Positions 1-6,120 of a stretch of 6,594 bases of DNA are shown here, one piece after another (positions within the stretch are counted from its first letter, which is position 1; each line of letters begins with the position of its first letter). The position numbers and the translations under genes were made by a program. This DNA is from Pseudomonadota bacterium (lineage in GTDB: Bacteria; Pseudomonadota; Alphaproteobacteria; Rhizobiales; Rhizobiaceae). The stretch spans positions 1 to 6,594 of the forward strand of contig JAEZXF010000569.1 of assembly GCA_023419995.1 (NCBI GenBank), given 5' to 3'. The notes beneath the pieces were generated by a model. It was not told the origin of the DNA, did not search any database, and saw nothing but the letters and a program-made list of their open reading frames with translations.

Positions 1-2
1 TC

Positions 3-494
3 GCGCAGGTGCACGCCGCCGTCGACGACAGGCTGCTCGCGCGCGCGACCACCTCCGGGTTCTGCATGGGCGACGGGGGGCTCGCCGACGCGCCGAAGGT
101 CGAACGCGGGGCGACGCCCGGCTCGCCCGATCGCGCTCCGGACAGGACCATCGAGGTCCCGACCCGCACCGACCAGGCCGCGCTCTATCGCCTGTGCGGC
201 GACATGAACCCCATCCATATCGACCCGGAGGCCGCGCGCGGCCTGGGGCTGGAGACGCCGCTCCTGCATGGGCTGTGTACGCTGGGGGCCAGCTTCCATG
301 CGCTGGCGCGCGCCTTTCCCGCCATCGCCGACGGAAAGGTCTCCGGGCTGGAGGCCAGGTTCTCCGCGCCGGTCTATCCGGGAGAGACCCTCCTCGTCGA
401 CGTCTGGGACGAGGGGCGCGAGGTGCTTTTCTCGCCGCGGATCGGTTCGGTCCGCGTGGTCCTGAAGAGCGGCAGGGTAACGATAAGGGCCTAG
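3..494 (+). CDS. MaoC / hydratase-2 family enoyl-CoA hydratase, C-terminal part (5' end outside window)
   Basis: Partial gene: the frame is open from the left edge, so the true start is upstream. The ATG at 9 falls inside the protein. Residues near the edge, including a MGDGGLAD stretch, look like the end of an N-terminal hot-dog domain, followed by a linker. The second hot-dog domain then begins around base 150. It carries the hydratase-2 signature ALYRLCGDMNPIHIDP, with the catalytic Asp (codon 201-203) and His (216-218), followed by LLHGLCTLG. A late SAPVYPGETL segment also matches this family. Family knowledge: two-domain hydratase-2 proteins of roughly 280-300 aa hydrate trans-2-enoyl-CoA to (R)-3-hydroxyacyl-CoA in the cytosol, with both catalytic residues in the C-terminal half, as seen here. 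Followed after 70 bases by an acyl-CoA ligase, consistent with CoA-ester catabolism. The exact substrate is unknown. Confidence 0.88.
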   Translation, partial: AQVHAAVDDRLLARATTSGFCMGDGGLADAPKVERGATPGSPDRAPDRTIEVPTRTDQAALYRLCGDMNPIHIDPEAARGLGLETPLLHGLCTLGASFHALARAFPAIADGKVSGLEARFSAPVYPGETLLVDVWDEGREVLFSPRIGSVRVVLKSGRVTIRA

Positions 495-501
495 GCGAGC
501 G

Positions 502-525
502 GTCCCGGCCGGGAAGGCCGGAGAC
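502..525 (+). other. Intercistronic stem-loop after the hydratase gene
   Basis: A six-base-pair stem CCGGCC/GGCCGG (505-510 with 516-521) encloses a GGGAA loop. It extends by GTC/GAC (502-504 with 523-525) past one bulged A at 522. It starts eight bases after the stop codon and has no U-run after it. It is therefore more likely an mRNA-stabilising or processing hairpin, or a weak attenuator, than a full terminator. Confidence 0.45.
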
Positions 526-564
526 GAGTCCAGCCGCGGATCACGACGCCGGAGGAGTTTTGCG

Positions 565-2175
565 ATGTACGAAGCCATGTTCGACAGCACGCGCTGGAGC
601 CTGCCGATGGTGGTCTCGGCGCAGGCGCGCCGCGACGGCGACAGGCCCTTCATCGTCGGGATCGGCGAAGGGACGCTCAGCTACCGGCAGACCGAGGAGG
701 ATGCGGCCAGGGTGGCCGGCTACCTCCATGGCCTCGGCGTCAAGGCCGGCGACCGCGTGGTGGTGATGGTCCCCAACGGCCTCGACTTCATCCGCATCTG
801 GACGGGGCTCGGCCGGCTGGGCGCCATCATGGTCGCGATCAACACCGGGCTCTCCGGGCCGATCCTCGAATCCCAGATCGTCCGGTCGAAGGCGGCGGTG
901 GCCATCGTCGGCGGGCAGTGCGGCCAGCCCTTCGCGGCAATCCTTCCCGAGGCGCCCCAGGTGCGGACGATCCTGACCGTCGGCGAGACGCCGTTCGACA
1001 CGGCGGTCGACCGCCCGGTCCTGCCGTTCGCCGGCTGGAGGTCGGCCGCCCCCTATGACGGCCCGTATCCCGGCCCGGCGGACATCGCCTGCATTCTCTA
1101 CACCTCCGGCACGACGGGGCCGTCGAAGGGCGTGCTGCTGCCGCACGCGCACTGCTACCTCTACGGTCTCGGCATGGTGGAATCCTGCGAGATGACGCCC
1201 GACGACAGGCTCTACGACGTGCTGCCGCTCTATCACGTCAACGGCCTGTTCATTCAGGTCTATGGCTGCCTGATCGCCGGCGCGACGGCGATCATCCGTC
1301 CGCGCTTCAGCGCGTCCGTCTGGCTCGACGAGGTCATCGAGCACGGCGCGACCCTGACGGTCGTGGTCGGGGCCGTGATCCCCTTCGTGCTCGGGCAGGA
1401 GCCGAGCGCGCGCGACAGGCAGCACCGGCTCCGTCTGGTGATGCCGGGCCCCAACCTGCCGGAGCACGAGAAGATCTGGCGCGAGCGGTTCGGCGTGCCC
1501 GAGGTCGTCTCCAGCTACGGCATGACCGAGTGCAACATCCCGACATGGGAAAAGGTCGGCGACACCCGACCCGGCTCGATCGGGAAGGCCTACGCGCCCT
1601 ATTTCGAGGTTCGGATCGTCGATCCCGAGACGGACCGGCCGGTGCCGCCCAACACCGTCGGCGAGATCGTCGTGCGCCCGAACGAGCCCCACGGCTTCAT
1701 GGCCGGATATGACGGCATGCCGGAAAAGACCGTCGAGGCGACGCGGAACCTGTGGTTCCACACCGGAGACGCCGGCAGGATCGACGAGGACGGCTTCGTC
1801 TTCTTCATCGACAGGATCAGGGACCGCATCCGCCGCCGCGGCGAGAACGTCTCGTCCTTCGAGGTCGAGGAAGCGCTGGAGCGGATGGCGGGCATCAAGG
1901 AGGCGGCGGCCTTCGCCGTGCCGTCGGACGTTGGCGACGGCGAGGACGAAATCATGGTGGCGGTCGTTCCCGGCGACGGGCAGACGCTGCGGGTCGAGGA
2001 GATCGCGCGCTTCGCCGAGAGCGTGCTGCCGAAGTTCTGCCGCCCGCGATACGTCGAGATCGTCGACGCCCTGCCTCGGACCAAGACGGAGAAAATCCAG
2101 AAGGGTGTGCTGCGCGAGCGCGGCCTGACGCCGGCGACCTACGATGTCGCCCGCGGGCGTTTCCTGGCGTCGTGA
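565..2175 (+). CDS. CaiC-like ATP-dependent acyl-CoA ligase (AMP-binding family)
   Basis: Protein of 536 aa, full length for the adenylate-forming (ANL) superfamily. It should convert a carboxylic acid, ATP and CoA to acyl-CoA, AMP and PPi in the cytosol. Visible motifs in order: phosphate-binding loop YTSGTTGPSKG (179-189), LPLYHVNG (220-227), SSYGMTE (316-322), FHTGD (398-402), and the hinge DRIRDRIRRRGENVSS (416-431). The C-terminal A10 loop is PRTKTEKIQK, with the likely catalytic Lys at 510. A10 has Glu where many relatives have Gly (TEKIQK instead of GKI), which as I recall occurs in carnitine/crotonobetaine-CoA-ligase-like proteins. The ATG at 565 is chosen because GGAGGAG (551-557) precedes it by seven bases; an internal Met at codon 5 is less well placed. 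It sits 24 bases ahead of the SDR, so the two are probably cotranscribed. Substrate (short-chain, branched, aromatic or carnitine-like acid) cannot be told from motifs. Confidence 0.92.
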   Translation: MYEAMFDSTRWSLPMVVSAQARRDGDRPFIVGIGEGTLSYRQTEEDAARVAGYLHGLGVKAGDRVVVMVPNGLDFIRIWTGLGRLGAIMVAINTGLSGPILESQIVRSKAAVAIVGGQCGQPFAAILPEAPQVRTILTVGETPFDTAVDRPVLPFAGWRSAAPYDGPYPGPADIACILYTSGTTGPSKGVLLPHAHCYLYGLGMVESCEMTPDDRLYDVLPLYHVNGLFIQVYGCLIAGATAIIRPRFSASVWLDEVIEHGATLTVVVGAVIPFVLGQEPSARDRQHRLRLVMPGPNLPEHEKIWRERFGVPEVVSSYGMTECNIPTWEKVGDTRPGSIGKAYAPYFEVRIVDPETDRPVPPNTVGEIVVRPNEPHGFMAGYDGMPEKTVEATRNLWFHTGDAGRIDEDGFVFFIDRIRDRIRRRGENVSSFEVEEALERMAGIKEAAAFAVPSDVGDGEDEIMVAVVPGDGQTLRVEEIARFAESVLPKFCRPRYVEIVDALPRTKTEKIQKGVLRERGLTPATYDVARGRFLAS

Positions 2176-2199
2176 GGTGTCCGCAAGGGAGGAAGAAGG

Positions 2200-2952
2200 A
2201 TGGATCTTGGATTGAAGGGGCGCCGCGCGCTCGTCACCGGCGCGACGGCGGGCCTCGGGCGCGCCATCGCCGTCTCCCTCGCGGGCGAGGGTGTGGACCT
2301 GGCTCTGGTCGGCCGCCGCGCCAGGCTGCTCGAGGAGGTCGCGGCCCTGTGCGGGTCGGCGGGCGCCGGCAGGGTCGTCCCCGTCGAGATCGACATGATG
2401 GGCGACGATGCGCCCCGGCAGGCGGCGACAAGCGCGATCGACGGCCTCGGCGCCGTCGACATCCTGGTGAACTGCATGGGTGCCAGCCGCACCATCGGGT
2501 TGGACGAGAGCGAAGAGGGCTGGGAAGCGTCGATGACGCTGAACTGGACGCGCCATCGGCAGATCACCCGCTACGTCCTGCCCGGCATGCAGGAACGGCT
2601 GTGGGGCCGCGTCGTCAACGTCACCGGCCCGAACGAGACGACGGGGCTCAACTCGGCCGGTGTCGCCAAGGTCGCCGTGCATGCCTGGTCGAAGGGCGTG
2701 TCGGACCTGGTGGCCAAGGACGGCGTCACCGTCAACTGCGTGGGGCCCGGAAAGATCAACTCGGAGCAGATGGCCCGCCTCTACACGCCGGAGCGCAGGC
2801 AGACGACGGCCGACACGCTCATCCCCGCCGGCCGGTTCGGCGAGCCCGAGGAACTGGCGGATCTCGTCACCTTCCTGGCCTCGCCCAGGGCCAGCTACAT
2901 CACGGGAACGGTGATCCCGGTCGATGGCGGGTTCAAGAGGTACATGTTCTGA
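2200..2952 (+). CDS. SDR family protein, FabG-like but lacking the catalytic Tyr
   Basis: A 250-aa protein of classical SDR length. The Rossmann cofactor motif is intact: VTGATAGLG at 12-20. Also present are NCMG (91-94, in place of NAG), the helix-4 Asn at 115, and the FabG-type tail GRFGEPEEL...YITGTVIPVDGG (211-244). The catalytic region is abnormal. Where a typical SDR reads N-I-S-S, this has NVTG (140-143). Where YxxxK is expected, it has AGVAK (153-157), so Lys157 remains but Tyr is Ala and the usual Ser is Thr or Gly. The loop between these sites is also about three residues short. I recall an atypical 3-oxoacyl-ACP-reductase-like SDR subgroup with an imperfect tetrad, to which this may belong. 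It may oxidise or reduce a 3-hydroxy/3-oxoacyl-CoA by altered chemistry, or may only bind ligand. Start set by AAGGGAGG (2185-2192), seven bases before the ATG. Confidence 0.88.
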   Translation: MDLGLKGRRALVTGATAGLGRAIAVSLAGEGVDLALVGRRARLLEEVAALCGSAGAGRVVPVEIDMMGDDAPRQAATSAIDGLGAVDILVNCMGASRTIGLDESEEGWEASMTLNWTRHRQITRYVLPGMQERLWGRVVNVTGPNETTGLNSAGVAKVAVHAWSKGVSDLVAKDGVTVNCVGPGKINSEQMARLYTPERRQTTADTLIPAGRFGEPEELADLVTFLASPRASYITGTVIPVDGGFKRYMF

Positions 2953-2958
2953 CATTCG

Positions 2959-2981
2959 GCCCTTCTCCCGAAGAGAAGGGC
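2959..2981 (+). other. Intercistronic stem-loop after the SDR gene
   Basis: A perfect nine-base-pair stem, GCCCTTCTC with GAGAAGGGC, closes a CCGAA loop. It starts seven bases after the SDR stop codon. There is no following T-run, so termination is unlikely to be efficient. As I recall, similar CCCTTCTC...GAGAAGGG intergenic stem-loops are common in rhizobia-related genomes. It may stabilise the upstream message or be a member of a small repeat family. Confidence 0.5.
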
Positions 2982-2994
2982 GAACCGCATTCCG

Positions 2995-3010
2995 GCGCGC
3001 TTGTGCGCGC
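2995..3010 (+). other. Second short GC stem-loop in the SDR-EthD gap
   Basis: GCGCGC (2995-3000) and GCGCGC (3005-3010) pair across a TTGT loop. The stem is only six base pairs and its arms are self-complementary, so alternative folds are possible. It lies 14 bases after the first hairpin and ends just upstream of the ribosome-binding site of the next gene. Confidence 0.3.
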
Positions 3011-3016
3011 AGAGAC

Positions 3017-3026
3017 AGGGAGAGGA
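3017..3026 (+). promoter_or_regulatory. Ribosome-binding site that fixes the EthD-protein start
   Basis: AGGGAGAGGA is purine-rich and ends nine bases before the ATG at 3036. The reading frame is open far upstream, through the SDR gene in another frame, so this site and the onset of EthD homology decide the start. Confidence 0.6.
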
Positions 3027-3035
3027 ACCGAAACA

Positions 3036-3713
3036 ATGCTGAAGCTGATCTTCTGCTACAATCGCAAGGCAGGATTGTCCGTGCCGGACTTCCAGCGCCA
3101 TTTCCTCAATGACCGCCTCGATCTCGTCCGCAGCATACCGGGCCTCGAGCGGTACGAGCAGAACCACGCGAAGCCGTCCTCCTACAACCAGCCCGCCCCG
3201 CCGATCTTCGACGCGGTGGAGAAGATGTGGATCGAGACGCGGCTTTCCCCGGCGGAGCTGCTGGCCACGCCGGACCTGAAGCGCGCGAGCGCGGCGCTCG
3301 ACGCCGTCGTCGATTCCGCGCGCGTCAGGCACATCGCGGCGCAGGAGGCGGTCATCAAGGACGGGCCGGCCCCTGAAGGGGCGTTGCGGCTCATCGAGTT
3401 CCTCACCCGCAAGGACGGCATGTCGCCGCCCGACTTCCATGCCCATTGGGAGAAGGTCCACGGGCCGCTGGTGGCGAAGCAGCCGCAGATCCGGCGCTAC
3501 GTGCAGTCGCACACGCTGCCGAGCGAATACGCGGCGGGGCAGGCCCCCGACTTCGACGGCGTCACCGAGGTCTGGTTCGACGACACGGCCGCCATGCGCG
3601 AGGCCGTCGCCCTGCCGCTGTGGGCCGAGGTTCTGGAAGACGAGGAGAATTTCGTCCCCAGGAACACCCCCTTCATCCTTTCGATCGACAGGGCGGTCGT
3701 CCTGGAGGCGTAG
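3036..3713 (+). CDS. Tandem EthD-domain protein (dimeric alpha/beta-barrel fold)
   Basis: Protein of 225 aa made of two EthD-like halves, about twice the usual single-domain length near 100 aa. The C-terminal copy (about 117-225) shows the family signature DFHAHWEKVHGPLV (133-146), then RRYVQSH (153-159) and DGVTEVWF (174-181). The N-terminal copy (1-110) shows matching landmarks: PDFQRHF (17-23), ERYEQNH (38-44) and DAVEKMWI (59-66). Phe19 to His44 and Phe134 to His159 are both 25 residues apart, which supports internal duplication. The first copy has lost the Trp and the HGP of the signature. Named for a protein required in ethyl tert-butyl ether degradation, the family is a small ferredoxin-like barrel often found near oxygenases or in catabolic operons; its biochemical role is mostly unknown. 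No signal peptide or membrane segment is visible. Probably cotranscribed with the SDR. Confidence 0.85.
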   Translation: MLKLIFCYNRKAGLSVPDFQRHFLNDRLDLVRSIPGLERYEQNHAKPSSYNQPAPPIFDAVEKMWIETRLSPAELLATPDLKRASAALDAVVDSARVRHIAAQEAVIKDGPAPEGALRLIEFLTRKDGMSPPDFHAHWEKVHGPLVAKQPQIRRYVQSHTLPSEYAAGQAPDFDGVTEVWFDDTAAMREAVALPLWAEVLEDEENFVPRNTPFILSIDRAVVLEA

Positions 3714-3721
3714 GCCGCCGG

Positions 3722-3739
3722 GGCGCCGTGCCCGGCGCC
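3722..3739 (+). terminator. Terminator-like hairpin after the EthD gene (weak call)
   Basis: A seven-base-pair all-GC stem, GGCGCCG (3722-3728) with CGGCGCC (3733-3739), closes a TGCC loop nine bases after the EthD stop. A third copy of CGGCGCC at 3752-3758 could pair instead, giving a competing fold. Only a short ATTT follows at 3747-3750, so Rho-independent termination would be weak. It may reduce readthrough into the flavin-reductase gene. Confidence 0.35.
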
Positions 3740-3790
3740 GACCGTCATTTCCGGCGCCGCTGCGGATGGCGGGCGGCCTCGGTTCTTTCA

Positions 3791-3803
3791 GCCGAAATTC
3801 GGC
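3791..3803. promoter_or_regulatory. Perfect inverted repeat upstream of the flavin-reductase gene; possible operator
   Basis: GCCGAAATTCGGC has six-base arms around one central base. It ends 15 bases before the ATG at 3819 and touches the weak GCGAGGG ribosome-binding site (3805-3811). A bound regulator or a small RNA hairpin here could limit translation or transcription. It is short enough to arise by chance, and no matching copy was noticed elsewhere in the window. Confidence 0.25.
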
Positions 3804-3818
3804 AGCGAGGGTTCGTCA

Positions 3819-4460
3819 ATGTACTGGGATACCGAAGCGCACCACAACCTTGCCCACAATCCGTTTACCGCGCTCGTCGTCCCGAGGCCGATCGGCTGGA
3901 TCTCGACCTACGGCGCGCGCGGCCAACCCAACATCGCGCCCTATTCCTTCTTCAACATCGTCTCCTATGCGCCGTACCAGCTGATCCTCTCCATCGGCCC
4001 GCGGCTGAACGGGCAGCCGGCGAAGAAGGACACCCTGAGGAACATCGAGGAAACCGGCTGCTTCGTCGCCAACCTGGTCACGTGGGACCTGCGGGATGCG
4101 ATGAACGCCACGGCCGTGGAATGTCCGCCGCACGTGGACGAGTTCGAGCTCGCCGGCATCACGCCCGAGCCCGCCCGGTGCGTGAACGCTCCCCGGGTCA
4201 GGGAAAGCCCGGTGAACATGGAGTGCGAGCTCGTCAGGCTGATAGAAACCAGGGGGCGCGACGAGCGCCAGCCCAACATCCTCGTGCTGGGCGAGGTGCG
4301 CGGGATCCACATCGACGATTCGGTAATCGAGGACGGGATGGTCGCCTACGGGCGCATGAAGCCGATCGCCCGGCTGGGCTATCTGGGCGACTATGCGGCG
4401 ACCACGGACCTCTTCCAGATGCCGCGGCCGCCCCTGCCGCAGAAGCACCGCGACCGGTGA
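3819..4460 (+). CDS. Flavin reductase-like, FMN-binding split-barrel protein
   Basis: A 213-aa protein of the flavin reductase-like/flavoredoxin family, at the family's usual length. Landmarks in order: PRPIGWIST (22-30), PNIAPYSFFN (37-46), the KDTLRNIEETGCFVANL segment (70-86), EFELAGIT (108-115), ESPVNMECEL (129-138), GEVRGIHID (158-166), and the RLGYLGDYA stretch (185-193). The early segments normally form the FMN-binding face. Members reduce flavin or transfer electrons with NAD(P)H, often feeding a two-component monooxygenase, though many have unknown partners. No monooxygenase is in the window. The start ATG has only a weak purine-rich site (3805-3811) before it. The 105-base gap from the EthD gene, with a hairpin and an inverted repeat, suggests partly separate control. 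The tail after about residue 200 is proline-rich and basic and probably unstructured. Convergent with the ADH gene, 41 bases between stops. Confidence 0.88.
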   Translation: MYWDTEAHHNLAHNPFTALVVPRPIGWISTYGARGQPNIAPYSFFNIVSYAPYQLILSIGPRLNGQPAKKDTLRNIEETGCFVANLVTWDLRDAMNATAVECPPHVDEFELAGITPEPARCVNAPRVRESPVNMECELVRLIETRGRDERQPNILVLGEVRGIHIDDSVIEDGMVAYGRMKPIARLGYLGDYAATTDLFQMPRPPLPQKHRDR

Positions 4461-4482
4461 AGGCCGCCGCTCGCACGGGCTG

Positions 4483-4499
4483 CCGCGATCGGAGCGCGG
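4483..4499. terminator. Weak stem-loop between convergent genes
   Basis: CCGCG (4483-4487) pairs with CGCGG (4495-4499) around a seven-base loop, within the 41-base space between two converging stop codons. It could serve both directions. The stem is short and there is no T-run on either side, so this is tentative. Confidence 0.2.
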
Positions 4500-4501
4500 G
4501 G

Positions 4502-5518
4502 CTACAGCGTGAGCATGACCTTGATGGCGCGGCGTTCGTCCATGGCCTTGTAGCCCTCCGCCACCTCGGCAAGCGGCAGCGCGAGGTCGAACACCTTGCC
4601 CGGGCGGATCCTGCCGTCGAGCACCCGCTGCATCAGGTCGGGAAGGAACCGGCGGACGGGGGCGGGGCCGCCGAGCATGCGCTTCTGGCCGAAGAACAGC
4701 CGCTGCCCGTCGAAGGTGACGCCGTGCGGCACCCCGACATAGCCGATGGTGCCGCCGGGGCGGGCGCAGGCCAGCGCCTGCTCCATCGCCTCCATCGTGC
4801 CGACGCATTCGAGCACCGAGTCGGCGCCCACGCCCTGCGTCATGTCGAGGATGCGGGCGATGCCCTCCTCGCCGCGCCCGGCCACGATGTCGGTCGCGCC
4901 GAACTCCCGCGCCAGCGCCTGGCGGCTTTCGTGGCGGCTCATGGCGACGATGCGCTCCGCGCCCATCTCCCTCGCCGCCAAGACGCCCATCAGGCCGACC
5001 GCGCCGTCGCCGACGACGACCACGGTGGAGCCTTCGCGGACCCCGGCCGCATCCGCCGCGTACCAGCCGGTGCCGAGCACGTCGGAGACCGCGAGCATGT
5101 GCGGCACCATGTCGGGCGCCGGCATGTCGTCGGTGGCGACCAGCGTGCCGTCGGCCAGCGGGACCCGCGCATAGGGCGCCTGCGCGCCGGTCATGAACTC
5201 GCGCTGCACGCAGGACGACTGGAAGCCGTAGCGGCAGTGCGGGCAGGTGTTGTCGGAGAGGCAGAAGGAGCCGACGACGAACTGGCCGGGACGCACGGTG
5301 CGCACCTCGCTGCCGACCTCGACCACGACGCCGCAATATTCGTGGCCCATGTTCATCGGGCCGCGCATCGGCTGCAGCCCGCGATAGGGCCACAGGTCCG
5401 AGCCGCAGATGCAGGTCGCCGACAGCCTGATGATGGCGTCGGTGGGCTGCATGATCTCCGGGTCGGGGACGGCCTCGCAGCGGATGTCGCCGGGGGCGTG
5501 AAGAACGGTTCCAAGCAT
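4502..5518 (-). CDS. Zinc-dependent alcohol dehydrogenase, formaldehyde-dehydrogenase-like MDR subgroup
   Basis: A 338-aa medium-chain dehydrogenase. Predicted catalytic zinc ligands are Cys38 (in CICGSD), His59 with Glu60 (GHE), and Asp146 (SDVLGTGW); Asp as third ligand is typical of the formaldehyde-dehydrogenase-like branch. The structural-zinc loop has Cys92, Cys95 and Cys103 in normal spacing, but the first Cys position is Asp89. The Rossmann motif is VVVGDGAVG (167-175). At the end of the following strand is AMSR (192-195) rather than an acidic residue, which hints at NADP(H) but does not prove it. Expected reaction: reversible oxidation of an alcohol, aldehyde adduct or hydroxy compound in the cytosol. 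GGAAGGAA on the minus strand (5526-5533) lies seven bases before the start. The cupin gene is 31 bases upstream, so the two probably form one operon. Substrate is not readable. Confidence 0.9.
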   Translation of the reverse strand: MLGTVLHAPGDIRCEAVPDPEIMQPTDAIIRLSATCICGSDLWPYRGLQPMRGPMNMGHEYCGVVVEVGSEVRTVRPGQFVVGSFCLSDNTCPHCRYGFQSSCVQREFMTGAQAPYARVPLADGTLVATDDMPAPDMVPHMLAVSDVLGTGWYAADAAGVREGSTVVVVGDGAVGLMGVLAAREMGAERIVAMSRHESRQALAREFGATDIVAGRGEEGIARILDMTQGVGADSVLECVGTMEAMEQALACARPGGTIGYVGVPHGVTFDGQRLFFGQKRMLGGPAPVRRFLPDLMQRVLDGRIRPGKVFDLALPLAEVAEGYKAMDERRAIKVMLTL

Positions 5519-5549
5519 CGTCGTCTTCCTTCCGTCGCGCCTGCCGCGA

Positions 5550-5945
5550 TCAGGCGCCGTACTGGGCGTCGGTGACCTGCTCCATCCAGTCGACGGCCTT
5601 GCCGTCCTTCACCTCGTGGATTGCGATGTGGGTCATCGCGGTCGCGGGCGACGCCCCGTGCCAGTGCCGTTCGCCCGGCGCGAACCAGACGACGTCGCCC
5701 GGCCGGATCTCCTCGACCGGGCCGCCGTCGCGCTGCACCCGGCCGAGGCCGGAAACCACGATCAGCGTCTGCCCGAGCGGATGCGTGTGCCAGGCGGTGC
5801 GCGCGCCCGGCTCGAAGGTGACCTGCGCGCCCTGGACGCGCGCGCTGTCGAAGGCGTTGAAGAGCGGATCGATGCGGACCGTGCCGGTGAACCAGTCCGG
5901 GGAGCCCTTGCCGGAGGGCCGCGATCCGGCGCGAAGGATTTCCAT
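5550..5945 (-). CDS. Single-domain cupin, (R)-mandelonitrile-lyase-like
   Basis: A 131-aa single-domain cupin. The metal site is complete: His53, Thr54, His55 in WHTHPLGQT, Gln59, and His94 in PGERHWHG. These residues and the protein length coincide, from memory, with the manganese-dependent hydroxynitrile lyase cupin of Granulicella tundricola (ligands His53, His55, Gln59, His94). Other shared stretches are [13 protein letters not shown] (17-29), [18 protein letters not shown] and the ending [12 protein letters not shown] (118-129). Hydroxynitrile lyases cleave or form cyanohydrins, but most of this large cupin family is uncharacterised and may act on other substrates. The minus-strand start is preceded by AGAGG (5951-5955) at five bases. 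It is the first gene of a two-gene unit with the downstream dehydrogenase, so an aldehyde- or ketone-linked product is plausible but inferred. No signal peptide. Family call is firm; lyase activity is not. Confidence 0.88.
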   Translation of the reverse strand: MEILRAGSRPSGKGSPDWFTGTVRIDPLFNAFDSARVQGAQVTFEPGARTAWHTHPLGQTLIVVSGLGRVQRDGGPVEEIRPGDVVWFAPGERHWHGASPATAMTHIAIHEVKDGKAVDWMEQVTDAQYGA

Positions 5946-6120
5946 CTGTGCCTCTGCCAGTTGGGGGAGAAAGGAGCATGGCGGACGGGAAGCCTACCAC
6001 GCCGATCATGCGGATGGCGATGGGCACGTCCGCCGCCCGTGTTGCCGGGCTGCTCCTCAGCCGAGGCGGCTGGCGCACGCCATTCGCGCGACGCGGCGGG
6101 GAAGAGCGGATCGGGTGCGG
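5946..6120. other. Spacer upstream of the cupin gene; no gene recognised
   Basis: This stretch must hold the promoter of the cupin-ADH unit, but I see no convincing -35/-10 pair on the minus strand. On the plus strand a GGGGGAG (5963-5969) precedes an ATG at 5978 whose frame stays open to the window end, but the encoded protein is Arg/Gly-rich and unlike a real protein. The 5' part of the neighbouring transposase remnant would fall here if it were undeleted, yet no homology is readable. Confidence 0.4.

Noticed and set aside
9..494. Treating the hydratase as a complete 161-aa gene starting at 9
   Set aside because: The frame is open to the window edge and the first residues match the end of an N-terminal hot-dog domain, so the gene is cut by the window rather than short.
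1752..3035. Upstream extension of the EthD-protein frame to an ATG at 1752
   Set aside because: The extension overlaps the ligase and SDR genes in a different frame and is Arg/Gly-rich. EthD homology starts at the ATG at 3036, which has its own ribosome-binding site.
541..3036. An 831-codon open frame on the minus strand across the ligase and SDR genes
   Set aside because: It is antisense to two genes with clear motifs. Its protein is rich in Arg, Asp, His and Gly with no recognisable domain, as expected from GC-rich codon use on the other strand.
3816..5393. A 525-codon minus-strand open frame over the ADH and flavin-reductase genes
   Set aside because: It is out of frame with the ADH gene on the same strand and antisense to the flavin reductase, with no domain signature.
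3446..5575. A 709-codon plus-strand open frame spanning the EthD, flavin-reductase and ADH genes
   Set aside because: It overlaps three well-supported genes in other frames or on the other strand, and its composition is low-complexity Arg/Ala/Gly without motifs.
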